Assembly: GCA_029204225.1 (NCBI GenBank)
Contig: CM055100.1
Coordinates: 14,156,538-14,220,537, forward strand
DNA: 64,000 nucleotides
Origin: Diphasiastrum complanatum
Lineage: Eukaryota > Streptophyta > Lycopodiopsida > Lycopodiales > Lycopodiaceae
Direction of reading: 5' to 3'
In this document: piece after piece, positions 22,905 to 35,250 of the stretch
How positions within the stretch are numbered: position 1 is the stretch's first letter
Layout of the letters: each line of letters begins with the position of its first letter
Position numbers and translations under genes: made by a program
Notes under the pieces: generated by a model
Seen by the model: the letters and a program-made list of their open reading frames with translations, nothing else
Told to the model about the DNA's origin: nothing
Databases searched by the model: none

Positions 22905-24312
22905 CTAAGGTAATGATACCTGATTTTTATATGTTTGCTTGAGAGAGTGAAATCTTAGATTGAGAGATAGCGCTATTGTGCTTTGATTGTCACAATAGAT
23001 TGGTGTAGGAAGTGGTTGTGCAAGGTTCAGGTCTGCAAGCAGTTGTCTTAGCCAGATCGCCTCTTTGGTTGCATTGGTGGCAGCTATGTGTTCGGATTCC
23101 GTTAATGATAATGCAACTGAGGTCTGCTTCCAGTTGTTCCATGAGATTGGGCCTTGGTTGTATAAAAACACAAATCTAGAAGTTGATTTTCTAGTGTCAA
23201 CATCTCCTACCCAATCCGCATCTGTGTAGGTTTCAAGAATGTTGGCAGTGTGGCTGCCTCCGTAGTAGATGCTGAGAGTTGTCATTGCTTGGATGTACTT
23301 CATGACCTTAGTTAGCGATTTCCAATGAGCTACGTCTGGATTTGACAGGAACTGGCTGAGTGTATTGACCGAATATGCAAGTTCTAGTTGTGTGCACATC
23401 ATTGCATACATCAGTGAGCTCATGATGGATTGAAATGGGTAGCGCTTCATTTTCTCCTTTATTGCCTCAGTCCAAGGAGATTGTTCCTTTGATAGCTTTA
23501 GTCCAGGGTTGAGTGAAAAGAGACTGGGTTTGCAGTTGGCCATTCCATACTTTTCCAGCACGTTGTTGAGATATCGTTGCGGACTGATAGTCTGTTGGGT
23601 TGATCTCGTTGAATTTGGAGTTCGAAACAATAGTGGGCTGGCAGTCATCTTGTGTTCCTAGGCCAGCATGCATTTTGTATCCTTCATCAAATTCGGATTA
23701 TTACTGAATAAGAGTGTATCATCTACGTAGAGAGTGATGATGATGAAGTAATTTGATACAGACTTGAAATAGACATTCGAGTCTGCTGAGTTTGAAACGA
23801 AACCATTCTCTATTGGAAATGCGTTAATCTTCTAAAACCAGGTTCTGGGTGGTTGTTTCAGCCCATAAAGCACCTTGTGAATTTTGCATACAAGGTGTTG
23901 TTGCTTGCCCTTGAGTTCATATCCCTCTGGCTGCATCATGTAGATTTTCTCTTCGATGGTTCCATTGAGAAAAGCGGTCTGGACATTCATCTGGTGGACT
24001 TCAAGATCTGCTGCGGCTTCAAAGGAGAGGAGTAGGCGGATCAAAGCATGTTTGACGACTGGACTGAAGGTTTATGAGTAATCCAGTCTGGAATCTGGAA
24101 AAAGCTTCAGCGTCGTACTTTGCCTTGAATATCCATTTGCATGGAATTGGTTTCTGGTCCTTTGACAACTCAGTGAGTGTCCATGTTTGATTCTCCATAA
24201 GAGAATCGAATTCGCTGTCCATCGTTGCTTTCCACTGGTCAGCATCAGGAGTAGACATCGCCTCAAAAATTGTGTTTGGTTCTTGTACGAAGTAGCAGGC
24301 CGAATCATCCAT
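22905..24312 (-). pseudogene. Copia reverse transcriptase and RNase H of element 3 (decayed)
   Basis: 24019-24312 gives the RT start (ENQTWTLTELSKDQKPIPCK, then WIFKAKYD). 23832-24044 gives the DLEVHQMNVQTAFLNGTIEE and LYGLKQPPRTWF blocks. The palm is decayed near 23700-23760, where a YVDD-type reading survives. 22905-23648 runs through the thumb into RNase H (YTDADWVGDVDTRKSTSRFV, then ALSLTESEHIAATNATKEAI, then PIYCDNQSTIAL), with the catalytic Asp and Glu blocks visible. At least two frameshifts. The 3' end adjoins the polypurine tract and LTR at 22744. Confidence 0.9.
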
Positions 24313-24509
24313 AATCTAAATGGAGGCTGTTTGAACCTGTTTGACCTTCTGGGTTGAACTTCGGTCCTTTGATGTGGGTTGACTCGTTGAAGTTCTGACT
24401 CATCGTCTGAGTTAGCATCAAGATTCTACAGTCGATTCTCTGGATCAGAATTGACTGGTTGTTCGATCTGTGAGTCAGAATTATCAGCAGCTCCTTGTTC
24501 TGATACCAT
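24305..24509 (-). pseudogene. Internally deleted 5' coding start of copia element 3
   Basis: The reading starts at the PBS with MVSEQGAADNSDSQIEQPVN and passes in about 65 codons, through stops, to the pre-RT linker (a PRRSNRFKQPP-like segment). No gag zinc knuckle, protease or integrase lies between, so about 2.5-3 kb of the usual copia body is missing. The PBS at 24501-24509 reads TGGTATCAG on the minus strand and matches initiator tRNA-Met type sites. Confidence 0.7.
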
Positions 24510-25617
24510 GGTGTAAAACGGTGGGGCGCGTGAGCGACAACAGAAGCTCGAGAATTGAGCGCGCCGTGTAGGAACAAAAACGCAACAGTTAGCAGAAATA
24601 TTCAAATAGAAGAATTCATATAGAATGCACAAATGAACGACACAGTATTGAGACAAAAATTGCACTCTGATAAAATATCAACAGTGAGTACAATAGCTTG
24701 AAGTAATAACTTCAACTTGTTGAGCATGATAATGCTGGCTACAAAAAAAATTCTGATTAGAAGAGAGAAATTCAATTAAGTCAAAATTAAAATTTTTACA
24801 TAGTTTGAATCAGCTAATATATAGATTTATAAGTGTCAAGGAACAAAATGTCTTACAAGCCTCTAATGCTATTTATGCCAGTCTTTGCATATGTACAAAG
24901 TTGGTAACCACCATTTGCCTTTGGGATATTTGGTTGTCTAGCTGTTTTAGGGTTGTTGATTAGTTGGCGACGTCGGTCAACCAATGTAGCAAAAATGCGA
25001 AGAAGCCAAAAAAACTCAAAGGTGCCCTTAGACTGAAGGTTTGCAACTCCTGAAGGTGCCCTTACACTAAAGGTATGTCAATCCCTAAGGCGCCCTAAGA
25101 TTCAAGGCAGTGAACAAGGCAAAAAAGTCAAAAAGTGCCTTACACTGAAGGCGGCGAAGGTGCCTTAAACTAAAGGTAGTGGAAAAGGCGTTAGATTAAA
25201 GATAGCGAAAAAGGCAAAAAAGGGAAAGGTGCCTTAAAAATGATTTCTAAGGCATTCTGAAAGGCAAAGAAGGCGAAAAAGCAAAAGGTGTCTTAAAAAT
25301 GATTTCTAAGGCATTCTGGCCACTTGGCCAGTGTGTCACATTTTTCGTGAAGGGAAAAAGACGAAGAAGGCGAAAAAGCAAAAGGTGCCTTAAGAATGGT
25401 TTCTAAGGCATTCTGGACACTTGGCCAGTGTGTTGTATTTTTCACTAAGGAGCGAAATAGGCGAAGAAGGAGAAGGTGCCTTAAAATGATTTCTAAGGCA
25501 CAAGAAATCTCAAGGGAAACAATGTGAAGGCCCAAAAATATGTTGTCAGCCTTCGGTTTTTCAGGATGCTCATTACTTGAACGATTTGTTTTAAGGCTGA
25601 GCATAAGAAATCTAACA
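24510..25617 (-). repeat. 5' LTR of copia element 3
   Basis: 1,108 bp. The plus strand begins tggtgtaaaac at the PBS edge and ends tctaaca, so on the minus strand it starts TGTTAGA and ends CA. Its distal 630 bp match the truncated 3' LTR at 22060-22744. It carries about three of the same roughly 110-bp internal units. The long minus-strand frame 25293-25706 is LTR sequence read through and not a gene. Confidence 0.85.
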
Positions 25618-25704
25618 ATTGATTCACCCAATGGTTCATGTAAATTGAATTTACCTAAAGGTAACATTACTAATTTGGAGAGAATCAGACCCAATAGGAT
25701 ATTC

Positions 25705-26340
25705 ATCGCTTAGTGTACTTCTACAAGCATATATAGTACTTTAGAGCATAGATAAATAATTAGAAAATTGTTCCATCTCTAAGTACTTATTTGATCTTCG
25801 AAGTCAGACTAGAGGTATTGATTTTCTGGGTAAAAGTGATTGTTAAAGAATTGGTTTGTTAGCTTTTGAACTTGATCTTAGGGATAAGTCCACTGCTCAT
25901 CATGTGTTTCATGTAACTGGTTAAGACTTAGTTTATATGATGATGGCAATTGGATGTGTTGAAGATTTTGCCCATTTGGAGGACTTATCGCCCAATGTGC
26001 CTTTGGAACGTGAAAGACTACTCAGAACCAAAGATAAACAATTGAGAAATCATTCTATCTCTGAGTGCTTGATTAGGTAGATGGGTTAGATTGAGGATGA
26101 TGATTCGTGGGAAAAAGTTAAAAGCATAATGAGGATCTTCCCTAGTTTCCACTTCTGAGGACAAAGGTAGTTTAAGGGGGGTTACGTCTATGTCTAGTAT
26201 GTGGGATTCAGAATAATTCCTGACATGGATAGCCGATACTCCAATGTATAAGGTTGTTAATTATGCCACAACCATTCCGAGCTTGGCCAATAATGTAAGT
26301 AATAATCTTGTGAGGGCCTAGACCTATAATTGGACTTATG
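25705..26340 (+). pseudogene. Ty3/gypsy chromodomain end and LTR remnant, partly duplicated
   Basis: 25970-26160 matches 56750-56925, the C-terminal end of the gypsy integrase (around ctttggaacgtgaaag and attgagaaatcattctat), with stops. 25705-25840 is a second, more diverged copy of the same stretch. 26165-26340 matches the polypurine tract and first part of the LTR at 56933-57100. The copia element 3 LTR abuts the left edge. Confidence 0.75.
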
Positions 26341-27960
26341 GAGCACTTGCATGGTGTTTGACTGCTATTATGCAAAAATAGGAGATCAATTGTTTTTTAT
26401 AGAATTGGAGGGATCCTAGAGGGATGGACAATATCAATTAGCCACAGACCTCCTATTACTAGACCTCGCGAGTCCTCCATGAAAAGAGCTACCAAATAAA
26501 TCATATTCAACAATGATAAATATAGCTTTTTAGATTTTTTAACATTTTTTGAATATTGTTGTTGTATGGATTTTGGCTGTCTCATACGATCCACATTAGA
26601 CATTTTTCAAATAGCTTGTTGTGTGCTTAGGCCTCTAAAGATGACAAGATCAACACATCATATTTTGAAAGGACGTGGTGCATGAAGCACACCAGCTACT
26701 AAGATGTATTTTTGTCATTTTTGGTATAGAACCTTTTTATTGTCCTGCATTTTCATATGATTACAATGCCTCCAGCTAGTACTTGCTCATTTGCATCTCC
26801 AAACCTATATGAAAAACATAATGGCACCAAGACTTGAGAATAGAGAACACATCTATAAATGCAGCATGTAGATGTCCAAACATTATCGTGCACTACGTCT
26901 CTCAGGAAACCATAGTAGTATCTTGAAAATGACTATACACTATGTAGAAAACATCATAACTTGTTTTACGTTGATATAGCATGTGTTATTCATAGAGCTA
27001 GGATCTAACACACTATATCTACTGTGCTAGCATATGATAATGATGCTCACATTGTTTGATATGCTTGCAAATAGAATCAGTTTCTGTGTTATATGCAGGG
27101 TCTAAATCTTGCCATGAAAAATGCATACTACCTGCATCTTGAGACAATGAGAAAACATACATGCCTTCAAGGCACCTAGGAAGAACTCACAGGAGTGTAG
27201 TTGTGTTAGCTGAGTTTTTGTCCCAAAATCCGAACTATTTTTGGATTATTTTTGACACGATATAGATAGGTGGCATGTAAAACCACATAATTTTCAAAAC
27301 CAAAAAAGAAAAAAGAAAAAAGAAAGGGACAAAATAAAAAACCGTCATAAATAGTAAAAGATGTTACCACCTAAAGAAAAACTATCATGTAGGGAATCTG
27401 TACGTACACCCCTATCATAGTCTAAATTGTGGAACTTGACTAGTGTCCCTAGGCCTTTCAACATCACAAAACAATGTATATAACACACCAGGCTTATAAT
27501 AGAACATAAATCACACCCCCATAGTACGGTGTCTGTTGGGAGAGGAAGAGAGAATGCGGAACAACTCCCCCGATGAGGGCTGCTACTAATTATCAACAAG
27601 AACAATCTCGACTAGGAGTCAGAGATAGAAAATGCCAAATAGGATCATAGCTCATGTGTTCAGGACCACTGAAAGAATTTCATACTCAAACGAATTTTCT
27701 GATTTGAGTACAGTTTACCGAAGAGGGTAAATTGTATGTGGAATTACTATTGATCAGTTTGAAAGTGAAGTTCAAATCAGAATTCAATGTGGTAGTGTAG
27801 AAAGATCCTCAGGCGTCAGAGTCAGCCATCATCTGATTGAATTCTAAGGAGTCGAAGACGTCCATGATTCGATCAGACTGAGTGAACGAGCTTAGAAAAG
27901 AAATTGAGGAAGTGTAATCAATCACAACACACACATGTCAAGATTAGACATAGATAGTAG
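26341..27960. other. Unassigned interval
   Basis: No domain recognised. 27345-27605 has an 86-codon minus-strand frame of mixed hydrophobic composition without a recognised family. 27300-27325 is a short A-rich run. Confidence 0.45.
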
Positions 27961-27967
27961 AAGGTGT

Positions 27968-28632
27968 TGTTGATATTTTACACTGAATGCTTAACATGAG
28001 TGACAAAATTTCCAGAATTCACACGTGTGGGGATTGTCCACAAGTATGATTGATCTTGATTAAGCTTTGTGATTAGCACAATAACCTGATTCTAGATTGA
28101 TTAGCAAGATCTAGTTAAGAAGAAATGGCTTAACCACAATCTAGCATGCTAAGCATCAGAATATGATAGCAATGAATCAAAGAATGAACAAAAATACAAG
28201 ATTTCAGTGTATTCCACATCTATCCATTCCAAAATCACAACTAAAGTGACATCTAGAGTCTATGTGACATTTGTCACTTGCCCTGCATGAAATTCTACCA
28301 ACTTTTTACAAGTGTGCTAGTTCTAACTAACAAAGTACAAATCATCATGCATGTTTCCATTACACTTTGTGCATTCCTTGCATGTCACTATGGATCACTT
28401 ACAATTAATGCATGTGAATTGCCACGAGTTTCTACAAGCATGACTTTGCCAATTCTATGTCTACAAACTATATGCAAGTTGTATTCTTCAATCTAGACAT
28501 TACATAACCATGTACCTCGAGTTCTATGTAGGCCAAACTTGGAATTTTGCATTTATGAGCTACATACTTGCATGGTACAACATTTGTAGCAAGCCAAGAA
28601 ATCAATATGGATTTGTTTTTCCAATTTTAACA
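27968..28632 (-). repeat. 3' LTR of copia element 4 (outer edge tentative)
   Basis: On the minus strand a polypurine tract aggaggag is followed by TGTTAAAATTGG, giving a clear inner edge at 28632. The outer edge at 27968 is chosen because the plus strand there reads TGTTGATATTTTACA, giving TG..CA termini and a length near 665 bp. There is no second LTR in the window to confirm it. Confidence 0.5.
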
Positions 28633-28639
28633 CTCCTCC

Positions 28640-29820
28640 TAAAAATAATCTATATTGATTTGAGCATGGATCTTGATATAACTCCAAGATTGGCTCTATG
28701 CTTGATGAGGGAACTTTTGCTCAAAGGTTTGGTGAGCATATTAGCAATGCAAGATGATGTGTCGATGTGCTCCAATTACTACCCCTTCAAAATCCATACA
28801 CTCAACAACGTCATCAATGCTGTATAATGGAAAGTTGGCAAGAACGAATTCATTCATGTTGACAATATCTACATTATCTCACAGGATTTTTGACATTGAG
28901 AGAAATATAGTTGTCACGAAGTGATGTGCAACTTCGTTATGTTTGCTCCTTGCATGGAATATTGGGGTGTTGGCAAGGGCTTGGGCTGAAATGTTGTCAC
29001 ACATGATCATAGGTAGATCCTCTTCCAAGATTATCTTTAGTTCCACTAGTAACCTCTTGATCCAAAGCACTTCCTTTGTTGTTGTAGTGAGTGCCTTGTA
29101 CTCAGCTTCACATGATGAGAGTGATACAATATCTTGCTTTTTGGAAAGCCAAGATATCAAGTTTCCTCCAAGATATATAACATAAGCACTTGTGGATTTT
29201 CGATCTGCTCTATCACTTGCAAAATCCGAGTCAGAATAACCAATAATAGAAAGATCTTCACTTTTATACAATAAACCAAAATCAAAAGTTGAAGATATAT
29301 ATCTAAGCACTCTCTTGGCCATTTTCCAATTATAGATAGAAGGATTTTGCATAGCCTGGCTCAACTTATGAACACTAAAGCTTATGTCCGGTCTAGTTAT
29401 TGTGAGCCAAGTTAGGGAGCCTATAAGACTTCTAAAAAGTGTGATGTCCACAAAGGATCTTTCATCACCTTTGTTAGAATCCTTTAAATTTTGCTCCATA
29501 GGTGTTTCTATACTCTTACAATTCAACATATTGAACTTCTTTAACATTGAAAGAGCATACTTGGATTGACATACAAAAGCTTTATCTTAAAGAAAGTCAA
29601 TCTCTAATCCTAGAACATAGTGAATTTTTCCAAGATCTTGCATCTTGAACTCTTTTCCAAGTGCAATCTTGGTTTCCTCAACTAACTTGATACTACTTCC
29701 TGTCAGAATGATATCATCAACATAAATAAGAAGAATGACAATATCTTTATCAAAAAACTTGACATATAAGGAAGGATCATAGTTACTAAGATTAAATCCT
29801 AGTAACTCAAGAAAGACCAT
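28640..29820 (-). pseudogene. Copia RNase H and RT palm/thumb of element 4
   Basis: 29587-29820 holds the palm (DPSLYVKFFDKDIVILLIYV, then the catalytic VDDIILTGSS, then ALGKEFKMQDLGKIHYVLGL). 28879-29547 continues into thumb and RNase H (GYSDSDFASDRADRKSTSAY, then SLSSCEAEYKALTTTTKEVL, then MIMCDNISAQALANTP). A stop near 29587 splits an otherwise continuous frame. It is among the better preserved copia segments here. Confidence 0.92.
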
Positions 29821-29911
29821 GACCTTGGAGCTTGCTTCAATCCATATTTTAGAAATTCATTAGAGACATTTAGTTGAAGAACTTGCCAATTAAAAGAACA
29901 AGCAAGAGAAA

Positions 29912-30619
29912 TTATGATTCTAATTGATACCATCTTTGCAACTGGGGCAAAGGTCTCCTCATAATCAAGTCCATAAACTTGAGAAAACCTTTAGCACAAA
30001 GCCTAGCCATGTACTTGTTGATTGTGCCATCTTGATTATACTTGACTCGAAAAACCCACTTGCAACCAATGGTATGCTTGTTGGATGGAAGATCCACAAG
30101 CTTCCATGTCTTACTGGCCATCAAAGCATCATATTCCTCCTTCATGGCAAGGTACCAATCCTTCAAGTTGAGTGCATCATATACATCCTTTGGCTCCTCA
30201 TGAGAAATACAATAAGCACAATTAGTGGAGTTGATTTCCACCTGCTTGCCTCTATCTTCATAGGTAAGCCTTCTAGGCTCGAATCTTTCTCTTTGAGATC
30301 TCCTTGGTGAAAAGATTCGAGGTGACTCCTCCTCAATTCTCAGCCCCATCTCTCCATGATAATCTTCAAGGGTGATGATTGGAGTACCTTTGTGAGAATC
30401 TTGGAACTCGGCCTCCTCAAGAATGTACTTTTGATCTTCATGGAATATAACATCTCTACTCTCAATTGTAGTTGAGGTAGATGGAACATATATTCTGTAA
30501 GCTTTCTTGTTGGATGCATATCCAACCATGATCCCTTTAATAGAATTAGGATCATCTCTTTTCCTCGTTTCCAAGAACACATTAACAAAGCAAGCACAAC
30601 CAAAAACTCCAATAATCAA
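29912..30619 (-). pseudogene. Copia integrase C-terminus and RT fingers of element 4
   Basis: 235 open codons: IIGVFGCACFVNVFLETRKR and GIMVGYASNKKAYRIYVPST (integrase end), a linker with SPRRSQRERFEPRR, then the RT start (KLVDLPSNKHTIGCKWVFRV, then KYNQDGTINKYMARL). A frameshift near 29980 separates it from the following RT blocks. Confidence 0.9.
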
Positions 30620-31069
30620 TAGGCAAAGAAGCTGCTACTCGAATTGCTTTAGCACATTCACATAAAGATCTGTTTTTCCTCTTAGCTACTCCATTTTGAG
30701 ATGGAGAATAAGCACAAGAAAACTCTCTCTTTATTCCTTCACCTTCACAGTATTCATGAAACTTGTTGGAGATGTATTCACCTCCTCCATCACATCTTAA
30801 AGCTTTAACTTTAAAAGAAAACTATTTCTCAACATAAGCTTTGAAGATTAAAAAGTGAAAAAAACCATAGCCTTTGAAGAAAGTAGATATATCCAGGTAT
30901 ATCTAGTAAAGTCATCAATAAAGGTGACAAAACATGTTGCACCACCAATACTTTTAGAAGAGGAAAAATGTACATCTGAGTGAATAAGCTCCAAAGGATG
31001 AGTAGTCTTTATAAAAGACTTCTGATATGGCTTTATGTGTGACTTTGCAATGGCGGGGGTATTATGCAT
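30620..31069 (-). pseudogene. Copia integrase core of element 4 (truncated)
   Basis: 30848-31069 reads KSHIKPYQKSFIKTTHPLEL, then IHSDVHFSSSKSIGGATCFV, then TFIDDFTRYTWIYLLSSK, the first catalytic Asp region. The second and third catalytic blocks continue in other frames to 30620. The 5' part (gag, protease, zinc finger) is missing: at 31060-31070 the sequence switches to a plus-strand copia integrase. Confidence 0.85.
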
Positions 31070-31465
31070 ACGAAGACTGCATCATACACACCTCAGCACA
31101 ATGGAATAGCTGAACGAAGAAATCATATACTGGTGAAAGTTGCTAGGTGTATGATGGCTCATGCAAAAGCACCAAAACAGTTGTGGGCAGAAGCAATGGC
31201 TACATCGAATTATCTTCAGAATCGTATTCTGAAATCTCGAATACCGGATAAAACTCCTCAAGAGATATGATGGAATTTGAGGCCAAATCTTGCACATGTT
31301 CGGACATTCGGATGCGCAGTGTATATGCACATACTAGACAAACTGAGAAAGAAACTCGATGAAAAGACAAAACAAGATTTTCTGTTAGGATTCGAGTTAC
31401 ATTCATCATATTATCGTGTCCATGTACCCGAAACTGGCAGAATACAAATAGTTCAAGACAAGTAG
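31064..31465 (+). pseudogene. Copia integrase fragment of element 5, opposite strand
   Basis: Plus-strand reading SYTPQHNGIAERRNHILVKV (the catalytic Glu region), then ARCMMAHAKAPKQLWAEAMA, then one stop, then RPNLAHVRTFGCAVYMHILD and KTKQDFLLGFELHSSYYRVH. It starts abruptly at the junction with element 4, within the integrase core. It resembles the copia element at 1-4055 (EVARCMMAYSKAPRALWAEV) more than element 4. Confidence 0.88.
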
Positions 31466-31830
31466 ATGATGAACGAGAATTACTAGATTTAGAGGGAGTT
31501 CAAGATCGAGTACCTGACAGACTCGAATCACCAGTTCAAATTTCAGCAAACAAGGATGAATCAAAATCGAACTCAAAACCTGCAGAATCAAACTCGAAAC
31601 CACTTGTGAGAAGATTTGATAGACAATGAAAACCACCAGAAAGGTATGGTTAGGATGTTTTTAATACAGCCATCGAATTTTGTGGTTTCTCTGACGAACC
31701 TCAAACATTCGAGGAAGCTATTGATGGACCAGATAAAGATCACTGGATTCAGGAAATGGAGGACGAAATGTCATCCATGTATAAGAACAATGTATGGACA
31801 CTTGCATTATTTGCGAACAGAAATTATTCG
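31466..31830 (+). pseudogene. Copia RT leader fragment of element 5
   Basis: After stops the frame 31670-31806 reads FCGFSDEPQTFEEAIDGPDK, then DHWIQEMEDEMSSMYKNNVW, which is nearly the same text as FSNEPQTFEETIEGQEKDRW in copia element 1. It then loses homology at about 31806, so the RT domain itself is deleted. Confidence 0.82.
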
Positions 31831-32170
31831 ACCCTGGAAACAGAGCGTCTATTTGAATATCAACTGTCGTAAATGGTTAAACCTACTGTTACAAAATTAA
31901 AAGGCCAAAAGACCTATAATTAAAGAGCCAAAAGACCTGTCTTGTAGCAATATAAATACATGTGCACTACTTGTTGTAACTAGCTCACACCGAAGAGACT
32001 CTCAGACTCATTCAATCAAAGACACAACATCGAGATAAGATAGCAAGAGATGTACACTGATTCTGATTCAGAATTATGAATTTGTTTTTTTATCAATAAT
32101 TTTTGTTTGTCTAAAATTGTCTTTAGTTGTCTCTTAATTCCGCATATTATTTCTGCACGCATATTCAATC
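31831..32170 (+). repeat. LTR-like sequence downstream of element 5 (tentative)
   Basis: Contains tataaatacatgtgc near 31949-31963, then a leader-like stretch (gtaactagctcacaccgaag) and T-rich sequence, as in a copia U3-R-U5. No partner copy seen. Confidence 0.4.
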
Positions 32171-32639
32171 AAGGCAAAACCTGTTCTATTAGTATGTAAA
32201 CCATAAACAAACCCGATTGAAGACACTGATATTAGTTTGATTTATCCAAACTTTCATCGTGTTCTCTATGGAAGAATTATCACTATTTTTCCTATTGTCA
32301 TGTCAAACGTAGACCACGTCACAATTCACTTTTACACTTTTTCAGTAACTATACTATTTCACACTCGTTGTCTACACAGTCATTATAACTGCTCCATGTA
32401 CATACATACATAACGACAACTCACGTAAATCATGATGAGTCAATATGTGATGAATGCATGCAAGTGGAGAAGAGTAAAACAGAGTTCTTGCGCGAAATCA
32501 ATTGTGTCTTCATTATCTGATTCCATAAGTTCGATCATAAATTTTTTCGATCTTCTACTTAGAAATTTGAGCCTTCTTTTTCTGTGTTTTCTACAACTTT
32601 CAGGATGTTCATTAATGAATGGATTTGAGGCAAAGCACC
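32171..32639. other. Unassigned interval between copia fragments
   Basis: Competing frames at 32432-32667 on both strands, no recognised domain. Confidence 0.4.
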
Positions 32640-33265
32640 AATAGAGGCAACCCGAGGGCTTCATCAAGTAGGAGCTTAAAGAAAAAGTGTGTTTTTTGAA
32701 AAAAGGTCTCTATGGACTCAAGCAAGCACCTAGAGCATATTACTCTAGGCTAAACTCTTTTCTTATCTCCATCAATTTTTTTGAGTGCATATGATCCATC
32801 ATTGTACATTAGATTTCATGATGGAAAGATCATTACACTTGGATTGTATGTTGATGACATTATTTTAAGTGGTAATGATCTAGATGAAATAAGAGATGTA
32901 AAAGTTGCTTTATCTAAAGAATTTCAAATGGTTGATCTCGGCCTATTGCACTTCATTCTAAGAATAGAAGTCATAAGAGGATTGGCTTTTAGCTTTATAT
33001 GTCAATCTAAATATGCTACATCCATCCTAGATAGATTTGCAATGAAGAATTGTAAAGGCATTGAGACTCTAATGGAGGGAAATGTAAAAGCATCTATAAG
33101 TGGTGATGAAGCATCCTTTGAGGACATCCCTCTCTATAGAAGGCTTATAGGCTCCTTAATCTTAGTTATAGTGTTGGTAAGTTATGCCAATATATGAAAT
33201 GTCCTCTTGTGTCACATTGGAAGATGGCCAAAAGAGTTCTAAGATATATCTCATCAATTAGGAAT
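32640..33265 (+). pseudogene. Copia reverse transcriptase fragment of element 6
   Basis: The plus strand begins in the middle of RT (a QPEGFIK-like word, then [20 protein letters not shown]), continues through the palm (IITLGLYVDDIILSGNDLDE, catalytic YVDD) and thumb (ILDRFAMKNCKGIETLMEGN), and stops at SHWKMAKRVLRYISSIRNT. 32781-33197 is the longest open stretch. Both ends are abrupt and there is no LTR beside it. Confidence 0.9.
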
Positions 33266-35250
33266 ACAACAATATCAATTTTTCAAGACCATCTTGTGTT
33301 AACTGCACATCCATCTTATTCAACTTGGCAACAACGAAGCAAAAGCATGATTCAAATTTTTTTGTTAACAATGGAAGACCACTCATATGAGAATCTACCT
33401 ATGGATTTTGATGAACAAGATGAGTCATCAGCTTCATCTACTAAAATGGAGAGCATTGACAATATATCAAGCATTGAGTTGAAAGGAGTTAGTGAAAACT
33501 CCATGATATTTGAATTGTAAAAATATGATATCAAAAATATTTTCAATGTTTTTGAGATTTTGTGAATTTCTTATGTAATGTTTTAAACCTATTTTATGGG
33601 CTATTTGTAAAAAGTTAATATAGACTTTAAAAAATGCTAAACATTCATGTATTTTGTTTACATGATATAAAATTTTAATTTTTTGCTTTTTATTAAGAAG
33701 TTTAATTCTTGTGGACATGGCATACTATTTCTTTGAGTCATAATGCATGGTTTTTAGATTGAATTTTTTGTGAAATTTGAGAATTTTATGCACAAAAGTA
33801 TGTTTTTGGGAAAATTTTACAAAGCTACTAAATGGTTACTCCTTTTTAGGATTTTGATCCATTTCAAAAGATTTCTCGTTACTCTGCATCTATTGGGCAA
33901 TGTTCGTTTTGATTGTAAGTACATCTTCTTTTGGATAATTGATGACAAATTTTAAATTTTTGTTGATTGCAACAAGAAAGAAATTTGCCTCTTGTTTTTA
34001 GAAATCGTATCAATTATGATATGCAAATCGCTTTATGATTGAACGTTGCATGTATCATATTTTATGAAAGTCATTGGTAACTATAACCATGACATGTACG
34101 ACAAGGAAACGAAATGTTCATCATCTATAATCAATGTTGGAAAAATTATTAAGAATGAATGATAAAATATTCATAAACAACACACAATTTTTTATAATCT
34201 AGTTCAAAGAACAAAAACAACTAGATTATTGTAAACAGCTTTACAATACATTTCCTACCTGTGGCGTTACAAATTGTAACATTATATCTCCATCATCTAG
34301 GAAATACTTGAAATGAAAAATCATGGTTTCCAAAAATATCGAATAGAAAAGCATTGTTTCAAATAATATTGAAAGAGTTTTGTAAAGTGTTTGACATTTT
34401 CCAATATTGTTAGTGTTTGTTAGGAAATGTCAGTTGATAATAGAGAGCCATTTTTCTGATCAATGTAAGATGGCAAGACGAGAAGCGGCGATTTTCCACT
34501 CAAAATGATAAACTGGAAGATTCACCTTTCTCCCAAATGTATGACGCAATACGACGTTTGAAATTGCCATCTACAAATTGCCATGGAAATGTCAAACAAA
34601 TTACAAACTTTTTTCTATCTCTTCGGAAAAATGATGTTGCAAAAAATGGTCTTAAACATTTGTTGTGTGATTGATGTTCAACATCCTTTTGATGGAGTTC
34701 AGAGAAGAGGCACTACCTACTTCGAATAATAAATTCTGAAGAAGAGCAGTCTAAATTTTACAAGCATGACGAGGAGCACAAGCTTATTTGTAAAATGCAT
34801 CACCAACAACAAGAGAAACTGAGCAATAACTTATGTGTAATTGCGTGCACAAATACGTAAGCTTTCAATGCACAAAACGACCTCCCTCTCTAATTTTGTT
34901 CAAGAAGGGACTGCTCATCATCTAATCGTAAAAAAAAATTCTGGACAACATCTGGAGAATCCTTGCCATTGAAGAAAGGCCCATATTGCAATGAGCAGTT
35001 GGTAGTTGATGCATCAAAAGAAAACCCCAAATAAGCACAATCATTCATGCATTGGTGTCGTACAATCATTTATGCATTGATTTTGACACCAATCTTGATT
35101 TTGCCCACTATAAGCTCACGTAGATCCTAGGCCATTCCCTTGATCATAATACGTATGTTGCAAGAAGGAAAACAATTTACTGTTGCAGTTTACACCGAAA
35201 CTGGCCACTCATCCTAGAGACCAATCTCCTAGACTCCACCCGATAGGGCC
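33266..35250. other. Unassigned AT-rich interval
   Basis: Nearly 2 kb without a recognisable gene. The 33194-33520 frame continues the RT fragment and then loses homology. 33500-34900 is AT-rich with short frames only. Confidence 0.5.

Noticed and set aside
25293-25706. 137-codon minus-strand ORF
   Set aside because: It lies across the copia element 3 LTR and its internal repeats and continues into flanking DNA. The parallel frames at 22323-22731 in the other LTR show it is LTR sequence.
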